64,000 nt of DNA from Xylaria sp. FL1777 (GCA_022578965.1 MU400553.1:275986-339985), one strand, 5' to 3'; numbered from the stretch's first letter, positions 1-10,048 are shown. Made by a program: numbers and translations. The notes: a model not told the origin generated them from the sequence alone.

Positions 1-275
1 ATGCTATTAGCTATTATTTAAAAGCAAAGCAAAACTTTGTAAGCATTACTTATTAAAAAATAAAAAGTTCTAATAATTGCTTATTTACTAGTTAATTATA
101 TAGCTAAAATATTTAAGTTTAGTAGTACACTTAGTTAGTTTAATAATTAATTAAGTATAAAAACATTTATTAGTTGATTAAATATATAGGCATTTATTAG
201 TTAATTGCAAAAACTACAAACTAAGCACTAAAAAATGCTAAAATAACTAAGTCTAGTATTAATTATGTAAGCTAT

Positions 276-482
276 AAGCATTTATTAGTTAATTATATAA
301 GCATTTACTAGTTAATTATATAAGCATTTATTGGTTAATTATATAAGCATTTATTAGTTAATTATGTAAGCATTTACTAGTTAATTATATAAGCATTTAT
401 TAGTTAATTATGTAGGCATTTATTAGTTAATTATATAAGCATTTATTAGTTAATTATATAAGTATTTATTAGTTAATTATAT
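276..482. repeat. 23-bp tandem array, about 9 copies
   Basis: A 23-bp unit beginning AAGCATTTATTAGTTAATTA is repeated head to tail with exact 23-bp spacing, with unit starts at 276, 299, 322, 345, 368, 391, 414, 437 and 460. Copies differ mainly by A/G and T/C transitions (ATTAG versus ATTGG, TTATAT versus TTATGT, ACTAG versus ATTAG). Single or diverged copies recur at about 540-580, 810-855 and 895-940. The core TTAGTTAATTA is near-palindromic. Confidence 0.85.
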
Positions 483-2473
483 AAGCTACACTAAAAATGC
501 TAAAATATATAAAAGCATTTAAAAAGTAGCGTATATTTATTAGTTAATAGCGTAAGCATTTGCTAGTTAATTATATAAGCTATACTAGAAGTACTAAAAC
601 ATATATAATTTGTGTTAAGTAAAGTGTACTTTTGTTTAGTAGATTTTTTGCGCTAACACATTAAAGAAGTATTTTACTTTAAGGTATTTTTACTAAAAAC
701 TTTTTAATTTAGCTTAAGCGTTATTATGCTTAAACTACGCTTACGCTTATAAAAGCTTACAAATACTTAATATAGTACGCTTTATATTTTTATATAAAAA
801 TATAAAAGCATTACTAATTAATAGCGTAAGCATTTATTAATTAATTATATAAGCTATATTACTACATAAAAGTGCTAAAATAATTAAGTTTAAATATTTG
901 TTAGTTAATTATATAAGCACTTATTAATTAATTACGTAAGCTATAAACTAAGTATTAAAAGTGCTAAAATAACAAAGTTTAGTAGTTAATTATAAGCATT
1001 TATGTATTATAAATACTAGTTAATAATAGGTTTTTAGTATAAATAACTAATTAATTAGCTTATTAAAGTTTAACACGTATAAAGCTAACTAAGATTAAGT
1101 AGTTTTAATTTAGTAGCTGCTTATAGCTAAGTATTGTTTATAGTAAATAAAAACAAAAAAACAATCTATTTGTTTTAGCAATTTATAAAAGCTTTTTAAA
1201 GAACAAGTTTAAAGCTTATGCAGTAAGTACTTATTAAAGCTTTTTAAAAAACAAGTTTAAAGCAATTAGCAAGTACTAATAATAATATTAGCGCATTATA
1301 TATATAATTACTTATTTAGCAAATAATTTTAATTTTAATGCTAAATTTACTAGTTTGTTTTTTATTTTTAAAAATACTAGCTTTTATTACTTATTGCTAA
1401 CTTGTTAGCACGTAATATTAACTTTTAGAAATACTAAAAAGACTTATAAGAGCTAATATTACGGTTTTTTATATTAAGAACAGAAAATATAGAATTAGAA
1501 ACAAAAACATGATTTTTTTAGCTAAATATAATAGCTAAAGTAATTATGTATGCTTTATAACTAGCAGCTAATTATAAAACTAGCTGCAGCTAATAAAGCT
1601 AATGTATAAACTACTTACTACTTTTATTATTATTACTTTTATTTTTTTTACTTTTATTTTCTACTTTTTATTTTCTATTTTAACTAATGTTGCTTTTAAA
1701 ACAGTTTTGCTTTAGTTTATATCCTAGCTTTTTATATGCTATATATATTTTATTAACTTTATAATTGTTTAGCGTTTGCAAGTTTTTGTTTTTATTACTT
1801 TAGCTTTTTAAATACTTTTATTTTTATTATAGTTTTGCTTTAGTTTATATTTTTATTTTTAATATATTATAGCTTTACTAACTTTATAATTGCTTAATAT
1901 ATATAAACTTTATAGTTTTATTTTATTATAATAGCTACTTTAGTATATTATGCTATTATTTTTAGTATATATGCTACAAAAGCTAATTATTAATGCTTAG
2001 CATGCAGCAAGATTTTCTGTAGCAAAGATTTTGCAGTGCTTTAAGTTATATGTTTAGCATTATAACAACTTTAAAGAATTGTTATAGCTAAAGCAATAAA
2101 ATATATTACTTAAAACCTTTGCATTAAAGCAACTAAGCAAAAGTTTTATACTATAAGTTTTGCTTTAAAGCTAAATAATATGCACTAAAACAACAATTGC
2201 TATAGCGTACAACAAATATATTAAAATGTTTACTAAAAATATAGCTATAATTTTAGTGCTAATAATTAAAGCATAAAAAGCTAAAAGCTAAACTAAAAGC
2301 TAAACAAAAAATAATAAAAATATATATATATACTATTAAAGTTAAAAGCTTACTGTTTATTTTAGCTATTAGTTTGTTTTATTAATAAGCATATAGTAGC
2401 CTTAAATAAATGCGCTATATAGAACTTTGCTTGCTATATTTGCTTACGTATATATATTTTTTTTTTTTACGTT

Positions 2474-2592
2474 TATATGTTTTTACGTTTATATGTTTCT
2501 AGTTTATATGTTTCTAGTTTATATGTTTTTAGTTTATATGTTTTTAGTTTATATGTTTTTAGTTTGTATGTTTTTAGTTTATATGTTTTTAT
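2474..2592. repeat. 15-bp tandem array in AT-rich block
   Basis: A 15-bp unit close to TATGTTTTTAGTTTA is repeated about 8 times, with small T/C and A/G differences between copies. Because 15 is divisible by three it leaves a long open frame reading a 5-residue Met-Phe-Leu-Val-Tyr repeat. That frame has no other sign of being a gene and I do not call it one. Confidence 0.8.
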
Positions 2593-2722
2593 ATCTGCGT
2601 GTTTTATTAGCATACATGTTTTAACTTAAACTACTTCTAAAACATGTTTTAAGAGCTAAGACTTCTTCTAAAATAGCAAATCAAGACTCCAGCGTGTTCG
2701 GTACGGCTTCAGTCTTATCAGG

Positions 2723-3217
2723 TTATCGACCTAGGAAGCTAAGCTCCAATTCCAATAATTTGTTAGAGGCCTTCTTCAACTTCTCCTTGCGACAGGCCTT
2801 GTACCTTTGTCCGTACTTTCTGAACTTGTCAGCACAGTGGGAACACTTGAAAATTGTCTCCTTTGCTGGGTTTTTGCCGCAGCTAACACATAACCCAGAA
2901 GCTTTAAGTCTCTCAGAGCGTCGTCTGTGATATTCGCGCGTAGCTTCGTTTCTCTTTTTCTTGGTTGTACTGTGGGCATCTTGGTCAATCACCGAAAGAA
3001 GACGTTCTTCTGCCTCGCGTTTCTCTCTGGAAGCTCTTGAATATACTTCTAAGTGCTTCGAGCACATTTTCCTACCGAAGACGGCAAGATTATAGCAATG
3101 CACTCTAGCTTCGCATTTCTGCCACCCTGTAGGCGGTGCCATGGTTAGAGCTCGTGAGCACTGAGCGCAATAAAGATTCTCTATATACCAATTGATGTTG
3201 TGCTTGGGCTGAGACAC
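2723..3217 (-). CDS. Cysteine-rich, zinc-ribbon-like hypothetical protein (5' end uncertain)
   Basis: An open frame of about 164 codons on the minus strand that I cannot assign to a family. It has two cysteine clusters: an N-terminal one with CAQC followed by further Cys and His residues, and a central CVSC-x11-CSHC that resembles a zinc ribbon or zinc knuckle. Lys/Arg-rich helices surround the second cluster, so nucleic-acid binding is possible but inferred. No ATG opens the frame: the codon at 3217 is GTG and the frame is closed upstream by TAA. Translation would start at the internal ATG at 3142, losing the first CxxC, or an unseen upstream exon supplies the start. It abuts the AT-rich block, so it could be a decaying gene. 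Confidence in a real product is moderate to low. Confidence 0.4.
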   Translation of the reverse strand: MSQPKHNINWYIENLYCAQCSRALTMAPPTGWQKCEARVHCYNLAVFGRKMCSKHLEVYSRASREKREAEERLLSVIDQDAHSTTKKKRNEATREYHRRRSERLKASGLCVSCGKNPAKETIFKCSHCADKFRKYGQRYKACRKEKLKKASNKLLELELSFLGR

Positions 3218-3724
3218 ATTGACTTGAAGTTATTGAATCGGTGTCAACATTTTGTGATGGATAAAGTCGAGTATTCCTAGTGAAGTTATATCCAGATGTG
3301 GTAGAAAAACAATAATAACAGCAGGCTTTGTTTAGTGGAGCGCGTTTATTAAATTCAAATCAGTTCACATGTAGACCCAAACACACAAGATAAAAATGAC
3401 AAAGGCAGCTGAATCACATTAGCGAATAACCTTATATCAGATAATAAAAGAGTTGTAATATATGATCTATTCTTGTATGGGACAACTCGCAAGCACGATA
3501 GTAACAAGGGTAGAAGTCATAATCAGTTCTGCTTAGTGGTCTCATCTAATAGTTTCATGGCCTACCACACTGACTTAAAAGGTGATCACCTACTGTTATT
3601 ATCACTGATGAACCAAGTTCCCAAAAGGGAGACTATTCACTCAATACCTACTCTCCTCTTTTCCCTAAAGGAAATAAAACTTAGGGCCTAGACTAGGGAA
3701 GAAAAGGCAAAAAGAAAGAAACTT
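3218..3724. other. Intergenic, no gene seen
   Basis: AT-leaning sequence between the cysteine-rich ORF and the tRNA. A 72-codon ORF at 3473-3691 has no domain, composition or conservation signal and is not called. Confidence 0.6.
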
Positions 3725-3817
3725 GGACGTACGGGGAATTGAACCCCGGACCCTTCGCAGGCATTAATCTGAATATTCAGATGCAAAGCGAATATCATAC
3801 CTCTAGACCATGCGCCC
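3725..3817 (-). tRNA. tRNA-Ala(UGC) with intron
   Basis: The minus strand from 3817 folds as a tRNA. The acceptor 5' strand GGGCGCA pairs with the 3' strand TACGTCC, including the G3:U70 wobble pair that is the alanine identity element, with one C-A mismatch at 6:67. The T arm reads GGGG-TTCAATT-CCCC. The anticodon stem is TTCGC/GCGAA and the loop reads TT-TGC-A. A 22-nt insertion sits immediately 3' of position 37, the standard place for eukaryotic nuclear tRNA introns. Removing it leaves a mature length of 71 nt without CCA. The D-arm (GGTCTAGAGGTATGAT) is also seen in fungal tRNA-Pro, so tRNA-Pro was considered. The TGC anticodon and G3:U70 argue for alanine. Confidence 0.78.
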
Positions 3818-4432
3818 AGTTAGTACTGCAGAAAGCCGCTGATGTAAGTCGTTGCTCTATTTTGATTATTATTGCATCGTAGTAATTACTGAACGAATTT
3901 AGCATCTTTACATCTTATTGAAGCAACTATGTTTTGTGACCCTTCTTCTTCCCCATTTGCACATGGCTGGAATTATACCTGCAGGCTGCAGCCCATAAGT
4001 AGAAACGAATTGAGGGTCGTGTCTTTTTCGGTGTGCCCCAAAAGGACAGAGTTCACATGGTAAAAGCCGATTTCTCAGTATGTCAACTACCCCCTTCATT
4101 CCGATATACAAAAATATCATTCAGAGGCTGTCATTGTTGTCAACACGTTATTTCTTTTGAGTTGTCGTAATATGCTAATGGTGTTCCATGGCATATTTTT
4201 CTAGAATGCGCTGGTCCTAGCACAAGCAAAACGAAACAGGAGGGGTTTAATTACAAGATCACAACTATCCGCCTACCAAACACATAATGCATTTCTTTCT
4301 TCACTTCAAGGCATTTATTTTCCATTAAATAAATAAATTTCACTTGCTATTATATAGAAGCAGGATTAACATCCCATCTTCCATTCCATCGACTTCCCTG
4401 GCGGACCTGCAAATTTGCTTCCCATCTCCTTT
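3818..4432. other. Intergenic, no gene seen
   Basis: AT-leaning spacer between the tRNA and the 3' end of the peptidase gene. Nothing beyond short accidental open frames was recognised. Confidence 0.6.
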
Positions 4433-5281
4433 CTACTCAACGACCTTGCGCTGCGCAAGATTATACCTATCGCCGGCCCGCAGGAAGTAGAAAATCTGGT
4501 CCTTAGGCGGGAGGTTCTTCTCAGCGCTGCCCTCGCGGCTCCAGAAGCTACCGTCGTAGATGGCGCAATAGCTAGCGCCGATGACGTGGGCGTCGTCGCC
4601 GTCGACGACGAGCGCCGTGTTCTCGTCGCACCCGAACCCCAGTAGCTCCGGCCGGACCTTGAGGATGTCGAACATGTCGAAGATGCGCCCGCGCACGAGC
4701 ACGTGCTGGTCGATGGCCACGTTGCGCAGATACCCGAACCCGACCGTGTGGTCGCCCACGAGGATCTGGTTCGTCGCCGTGTCGCCGCGCGCGAGGAAGC
4801 TGCCCTGGATGCTCGCGCCCGCCGAGCTTCCCCCTATGACACCGCCCCGGTCCAGCACTGCTTGAAACGCGGCCTCGGTCTTCGTGCCCGCGTACGCATC
4901 CACAAGACGCCACTGTCTGCCGCCGCCGAACCACACCGCCGACGCGTTGCGCAGCGGCGCGACGAAGGCGTCCGTGTCCGCCACCTTCGGGTCGTATGTA
5001 TGCAGGACAGTTACGCTTGTAGCACCTAGGCGTCTGAAACTCGGCGCACTCGCGGCATTCTGGTCGTACGTTGGCGCTCCGTCTGCCGTGGGGATCACGA
5101 CGATCGGACCTCCACGTGCTCGAGTGATGACTTCTTGGTAAATGGAGTCGCTGAGGGTGCCCCCGCCAACAACTACCAATGATCCATTTATAGGACCGAC
5201 GATAGGCTCCTGTGCCCCTGCCATTATGAACCGAGAAGTAAGGAGGAGGAGGGCGGGAACTGATGGCGTTGAGAAGTGCAT
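4433..5281 (-). CDS. Cyanophycinase-like serine peptidase (family S51), probably secreted
   Basis: A single-exon 282-aa protein of peptidase family S51. Family members are Ser peptidases (cyanophycinase cleaves beta-Asp-Arg bonds, dipeptidase E cleaves Asp-X dipeptides). Visible motifs are LVVVGGGTL near residues 35-43, WFGGGRQWRL at 117-126, the nucleophile elbow GGSSAGAS at 150-157 with Ser152 or Ser153 as the expected nucleophile, DQHVLVRGR at 191-199 and DENTALVVDG at 219-228. These are the conserved blocks of cyanophycinases rather than of small dipeptidase E. The first 22-24 residues are hydrophobic and could be a signal peptide. Starting at Met20 instead would give a cytosolic form. 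The coding region is markedly GC-rich at third positions and intronless. Fungi make no cyanophycin, so the true substrate is unknown; an environmental peptide or an isoaspartyl peptide is an inference. Confidence 0.85.
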   Translation of the reverse strand: MHFSTPSVPALLLLTSRFIMAGAQEPIVGPINGSLVVVGGGTLSDSIYQEVITRARGGPIVVIPTADGAPTYDQNAASAPSFRRLGATSVTVLHTYDPKVADTDAFVAPLRNASAVWFGGGRQWRLVDAYAGTKTEAAFQAVLDRGGVIGGSSAGASIQGSFLARGDTATNQILVGDHTVGFGYLRNVAIDQHVLVRGRIFDMFDILKVRPELLGFGCDENTALVVDGDDAHVIGASYCAIYDGSFWSREGSAEKNLPPKDQIFYFLRAGDRYNLAQRKVVE

Positions 5282-5508
5282 TCTGGGAGTTTATAGGTTA
5301 CTGTGGAAATATTTGCGCACGCTATATATGTGCACTAGACGTAGCGTGATTTGAAATCAGATGCTTTGATCCTGCTGAATTCCAAACTCCCATAGAAGGT
5401 AGTTTGGGAGGACGATGCGATAGGCAAGGTGTATGTGGTCTGCGAGGAAATTCAGCTCTTTGATTGAGGTCCTCTAGAGCTACCAGTCATTCTTATATCT
5501 CCTCCTAC

Positions 5509-5832
5509 CTATAGACAATTGCAAATCACTGCTAGTACAACCCAATCGATCCGGATATATAGTGAATTGTGCCAAATAGCATCATCCGCGCAGACGGTAG
5601 CCCGCGAATATGATAGGGCGGTGGTGGCAAGCCCCGGTTTCCCGGCAAGGCAGGTGGTGTTGGTATAAAGGACGAACTGCTTGCCATGCATCTCGGCGTG
5701 GGTTCTTGCTGGGTTGAGATAGGCGGTTCGGATCTGCAGTACTCCCTTGAGTTCTCCAAAGCTAATTATATGCTTGTATGTGAATATTGCGTGATGCGAT
5801 CGAGAAGAGTCGCTGCAAATGGTTCTTGGCAA
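5509..5832 (-). CDS. Doubtful ORF, hypothetical
   Basis: An open frame of about 107 codons whose composition is not obviously shadow-like, but it lacks an ATG at its 5' end and no family is recognised. The first ATG-start portion would be only about 60 residues. It could be an exon of an unrecognised gene or a gene remnant. No function is proposed. Confidence 0.15.
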   Translation of the reverse strand: MPRTICSDSSRSHHAIFTYKHIISFGELKGVLQIRTAYLNPARTHAEMHGKQFVLYTNTTCLAGKPGLATTALSYSRATVCADDAIWHNSLYIRIDWVVLAVICNCL

Positions 5833-6501
5833 TAGCGAAGTAGGTAGGTGACTTGTTGTCTAGGCTAGTGAGAAATAACAGCTTGACTAAACTAGGGACA
5901 TTATCTCAAGTGAAAAAGAATAGCGACACATCTGCCGCATTGTTGCCGGCTATTATGAAGCCGCCTGTTTCAATCAGCGAAGGATTGTGGAAGCTAATAA
6001 CTATTGAATTATGATATAGCAAATGATGCTTGGCTTGCCCTACACAAGCAGCTAAATTTCGTTGATGGACTTGACTGCAGAGATTAGAAGCCGCTTGTTG
6101 AGATGAGGGGCTTGAGCAACATTAGTTGATTGGTAAGGTATGGGATAGATCGAAGTGCTCGTAGAATAGGTTAAAGTCCTGAGTCCTAGTTGGTTGAGAA
6201 TTGATCGTTGGATAGGGAATTGTGTATCGAGTTGAAGCCTAGCCGTGATACTCTTCCCCTCTTCACCATGGCGCATAGAAGGTTTCCTCGTAGTCGTTTT
6301 GAAGAATGCAGTGATATCGAGTCGGGGACAACTGAAAAGCATTGCTTTGGATTGCGAAAGGGTTAGGGGCAAATATACCGTGGGGGACCAGGAAAGTGCA
6401 GAGAGCATGGCAGAGGCACTAGCAGTACCAATGGCCACTACCTCATCAGGACGATACTGCAAGGTGAAGATGAAGGTATCCCCTGAAGCCTAAGAGATCA
6501 G

Positions 6502-6523
6502 ATCGTATCGTATCGTATCGTAT
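6502..6523. repeat. ATCGT microsatellite
   Basis: About four copies of the pentanucleotide ATCGT (reading GATCGTATCGTATCGT) in the 3' flank of the SURF6 gene. Confidence 0.8.
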
Positions 6524-6599
6524 ATACATGGGGTTAGTGTCATTCATTGTCTGAGGAATGGCTCTCGTGGTATAAACAAGTTCATTATATTGATGGCTC

Positions 6600-8413
6600 T
6601 CATCGTTTCTTTCCCATGAAGGAGCCTTCGAAGCCAGCGCGACCCTTTGACTTCTTGGCACCCTTCTTTTTGCCAGCTTTACCGAGCAGTTTCTCATCTC
6701 GTCGCTGTCTAATATTCTCTTCCCTCTTCTTTTGTCGATCCTTAATGCTCTTTGCAACGCCCTCCTTTCTCGCCACCCACTCCTTGGTACTTTTCTTCTT
6801 AGTGCTTTCCTTCCGTTTAACAGCCTTTTTAAGCAGCTTTTCGTCGTCCTTGATCTTTTCTCCCTCGGCTCGTCGTCTGGCAGTAAGCCAGGCCTCCTTT
6901 TCTTCAATATCCTTGCGCTTTTGCTCATCCATCCCCTCCAACCGTTTCTTCTGGTTCTCAAACTTCAGAAGTGCTGTCTTGGGGTCTGATGGACCTTTCT
7001 TGGGAGTCCTGTTGAGAACGTGGGTAAGATCGTGAGATAGTTGAGAGCCATCACCAAATCCGACACGGCCAAAGGCAAAGCTATGTTCTTCTTCTTCGAG
7101 ATCAATATTAGGGCTGAGGATGCCTCCGGGAGACTCGCGCGCCGACGCTAACGCTTCCTCACGTTTTCGCTCCTCTTCAAGCTTAGCTTGTCGCCTTAGC
7201 TCCTTCTTGTGGGCTTTGCGTTCTGCTTGTTTTTGACGGCGAGATTCCAGCAACTCTTCCCGGGTACGGATTGGTTTACCATCTCTATCGGCTTTCCGGG
7301 CATCCCGGAGAGCCTGGATTCTAGCAGCTAGACGAGCACGCAGCGCAGCACTGTCGGCGGGTATTTTAATATGTTTAGGCTTTTCGGGAGCTGCATCGGT
7401 AGAGGAAATGGAAGTTGTGATGCTAGGGGCTTGCCCTGTGGAATCTGCGGGCGTTCCATTCATGTCGAAGACGGGAGACTGTGGGGTATCGGTTGGAGAC
7501 ATTATGAATTCGGAGTCGTGAGCTGCTTCGGCATCTGCAGGGAGTTCTGAGGTGTGCTCATTTGTTCCGGTGGCGTCTTCTCCCATCGACTCAGCGGTCT
7601 CATCCGCAGGGTTGGACTGTGTTGTATCGCCGTTTGGTATCGTCTCCGATCTGTCTTCTCGCTTTCCCAGTTTGATCTTATTGACACCCTTGATACTTCT
7701 CCGGTTAAACTCGGCTTCCTCATCTCGTAGGCGTTGTCGTTCTGCCTTCCGTTCTTTACGCGCAGCCTTTTTCTCTTCTTTATGCCTCTCCTTCTCATTC
7801 AGCTCAGCTTCTTCAGCCTCTTGCTTCTGTATCCTTTTTGCCTCCTTGGCAGTCTTCTTCTTCATGCCTTGGCGGGGCTTTTCTGCCTCGACGCCGTCGA
7901 CTTCTGACCAGTCATCGTCGCCATCTTGCATCTGGTCGCGTTTCCGTTTCTTCCTCGCTTGCTCGTCCATGACTTCCTTAGCACTTCGGTTTAATGCGCT
8001 GTCAGGATCGAGCTTGTTCCGTCTCGCCTCGGAAGCTTGTGCTTTTGTCTGCTTTTTCCGTTGCCACTGGTCCTGTAGGCAGAATTTTAGATTAAGTGAC
8101 TGGTTCGTTGTAGTATCCAGCAAGAAGACATCCCAGACAACAAGGCCGAGTCAAGGACGGCAGTGGCGAGTGACCGGATGGGTTGCAGAGGGAGGTGTGA
8201 CATACGCTTGCATCTTCGCCATAGTACATCTTGGCGGGGATGAGGGACAACAAGCCATCGAAGGCCTTCTGGGAGTTGAGGAGGCGCTCCTGTAATCAGA
8301 CATGGCGGTTACTGATTGATCTCCACAACCGATTTCCCCCAGCTCCGACGAGCAGTCAGACAGCAGCGAGGTGGGAGGTTGTAGACACGAACCTTGAGCG
8401 ACGAGTCCTCCAT
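6600..8413 (-). CDS. SURF6/Rrp14 ribosome biogenesis protein
   Basis: Three exons are inferred: 8413-8393, 8289-8206 and 8072-6600, giving about 525 aa. Exon 1 encodes MEDSSLK and exon 2 encodes ERLLNSQKAFDGLLSLIPAK followed by MYYGEDAS. Exon 3 continues DQWQRKKQTK. That N-terminal block is the signature of SURF6/Rrp14. Both introns have good donors (GTTCGT and GTATGT) and CAG acceptors, and the frame is continuous. The rest is very rich in Lys, Arg and Glu with long charged helices. It includes a conserved FAFGRVGFGDG segment and ends in RAGFEGSFMGKKR, typical of the family. SURF6/Rrp14 is a nucleolar protein needed for pre-rRNA processing and assembly of the 60S and 40S subunits. Reading exon 3 alone would miss the conserved N-terminus. 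Confidence 0.93.
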
Positions 8414-9160
8414 TTTGAACAATACAATGCAGCAGATGGTAAATCACAGGATGGGATATTCTGACAAATACTCGTTGGGTGTCGGCTAATGTTGGTCAAG
8501 GGGCAGGTTTGTATACATCAGCCGTACAGTAGACTGGGTCGAGAACAGATGGATAGATGAATGAGTGAATGAGTGAATGAATGAATGTCAACAGGGAGGA
8601 TGCAGCACCGGCAGGGGAAAAAGTTCAGGACCCAACCGTGGTGCAAAGTATCAGAGTGGGCTGAGCCGGTGAAGGATGGCGAAACTTGATTGGTGTTGGC
8701 GATGGCGGGCAAGCAAACTGAATTTTTGGTGGCCCGGTGAATTTAGTGCGGAGCAAGGCCACTTCAGTGAAGGCTTGGCACGGTTATCGGCTCTTGTCAC
8801 TTGGTCCGTGCATGCATATCTAGTAGGTACTTAGGTAAGTGAGACCAATTGAATCCCAACCTACCTACCTAATTAGGCATCTACGCGTTCTATGGCAATT
8901 GCTCACTTTAAAGCACCTAATATTTCCATGTTGTTCATACCTAGGTAGGAAGAATACATACAGAAGAAGGAGTAGCCCTAGAAGACCTCTTGTCTTTGCA
9001 GCTCTACCTGGGTATTAGTATTATCTCCCTGTAACACAAGAGTAATGCGGCCTTTGCCTCTCTACTAATGCTTACAGGTACCGAGTTTAAATTGGCCGGG
9101 TTGTATTAGATAGACATGCTATCTAAAACTCACTTTGTTATAAGCTCGTGTAGCCACAGC
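8414..9160. other. Intergenic: SURF6 5' flank and MBL 3' flank
   Basis: It contains short TGAA/TGAG runs at about 8556-8587 and several copies of the AGGTA/TACCT motif around 8820-8950 (for example CCTACCTACCTAA and ACCTAGGTAGGAA). No gene was recognised. Confidence 0.6.
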
Positions 9161-10048
9161 TCAGATACGAGCATCTCTCGGGACCTTGAATACCCCCCTA
9201 GCACTCAATCTCAATGCACCAGGATTTAACCTGTCTGGATAGAGGCCCAACATCTTCGAGTATACCTCGGCTTCATTCCGAGGACCGCTCTTGAGGACCT
9301 CGCCGAAGTCTTGGATGTACTTTTTGGTAGATGCAAGATGCCAAACCCCATCAATCTCCTCTGCCTGTTTATGGCCAGCGACGACATATACAGGTTTTAA
9401 CGCTTCCACTTTCTCGATAGCTCGGATCCATTCTTCCCTCTTTGCTTTGGTGTTGGCTTCCATAAGCATCTGGTGCACTTGTCCGTACACAACGTCCCCG
9501 CAGATAGCGAGTCGTAGGTCTGGCACCCACAGTATGGTAGAGTCGTACGTGTCTGTGTGACCACAAGGTATGGCACGGAACACCCAACGGTCCTCCAGCT
9601 TGAATTGAAGATTCCAGTCTTCTGGAATAGGCTGTGCGAGCATGAAGGGCTTGTATATCTGTCCGGGGAAAGGAACTTCCCACATCTGGCTGAAGACTTT
9701 CTCTTCAACCTGCTGTTCCATATGCTTGACTGTAGCAAGAGTTGCGAGAGGAACTGCCTCAGGGAAGCGCTTAAGGATGACTGGGATACCAAAGAAGTGG
9801 TCCCCGTGCCCGTGTGTTATATAGATATAGCGTAATCTTCGATTAGGCGCGATGTTTTCAATCCATGTAACAAGCGCCTCGGTCTGCTGTATAGTGATAG
9901 GAGTGTCAACGAGGACAGTTTCCCGCTCCGAGTATACGAGCGTACATGAAATCGGGGACCACCACGCCCCAGGCCGACCTGCAATTGAGATTGAAGGTGC
10001 AACATAAACTGCGGAACGCAAGCTTGCCATTGCTATGGTGTATTTCAT
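9161..10048 (-). CDS. Metallo-beta-lactamase-fold hydrolase
   Basis: A single-exon 295-aa protein with the complete metal-binding set of the metallo-beta-lactamase superfamily: THGHGDHFFG at residues 78-87, GHTDT with His at about 164, CGDVVYG with Asp at about 184, and AGHK with His at about 226. The N-terminal strand-rich part (residues 33-50, reading TLVYSERETVLVDTP) matches the fold. There is no signal peptide, so it is probably cytosolic. The spacing is that of general hydrolases of the fold rather than of RNase Z or glyoxalase II with their extra domains. The substrate cannot be read from sequence. Translation could begin at Met1 or at Met7; the longer form is given. Confidence 0.88.
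   Translation of the reverse strand: MKYTIAMASLRSAVYVAPSISIAGRPGAWWSPISCTLVYSERETVLVDTPITIQQTEALVTWIENIAPNRRLRYIYITHGHGDHFFGIPVILKRFPEAVPLATLATVKHMEQQVEEKVFSQMWEVPFPGQIYKPFMLAQPIPEDWNLQFKLEDRWVFRAIPCGHTDTYDSTILWVPDLRLAICGDVVYGQVHQMLMEANTKAKREEWIRAIEKVEALKPVYVVAGHKQAEEIDGVWHLASTKKYIQDFGEVLKSGPRNEAEVYSKMLGLYPDRLNPGALRLSARGVFKVPRDARI

Larger units (their letters stand above)
1..2690. repeat. AT-rich gene-free block, RIP-like isochore
   Basis: The first about 2.69 kb is overwhelmingly A and T, with TA the dominant dinucleotide, and has no credible coding frame. Composition changes abruptly to ordinary GC content at about 2640-2700. This is the pattern of a repeat-derived region mutated by RIP (C-to-T in duplicated DNA), known in filamentous ascomycetes. 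Some CA dinucleotides remain in the repeat units, so RIP is an inference rather than something shown. No recognisable transposase or reverse transcriptase remnant could be read. It may be a subtelomeric, centromeric or dispersed heterochromatic island. Confidence 0.85.
5282..6599. other. Intergenic, weak ORFs only
   Basis: About 1.3 kb upstream of the peptidase gene and downstream of SURF6. Open frames at 5509-5832 (minus, opening with TTG, not ATG) and 6052-6462 (minus) / 6245-6493 (plus) show no recognised domain. A pentanucleotide repeat of ATCGT units lies at about 6502-6523, just beyond the SURF6 stop. Confidence 0.5.

Noticed and set aside
276..482. CRISPR-like array
   Set aside because: Units are contiguous 23-mers with no spacers, in a eukaryotic AT-rich block.
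2427..2624. ORF with repeated Met-Phe-Leu-Val-Tyr units
   Set aside because: A pure product of a 15-bp tandem repeat in AT-rich DNA; no other coding sign.
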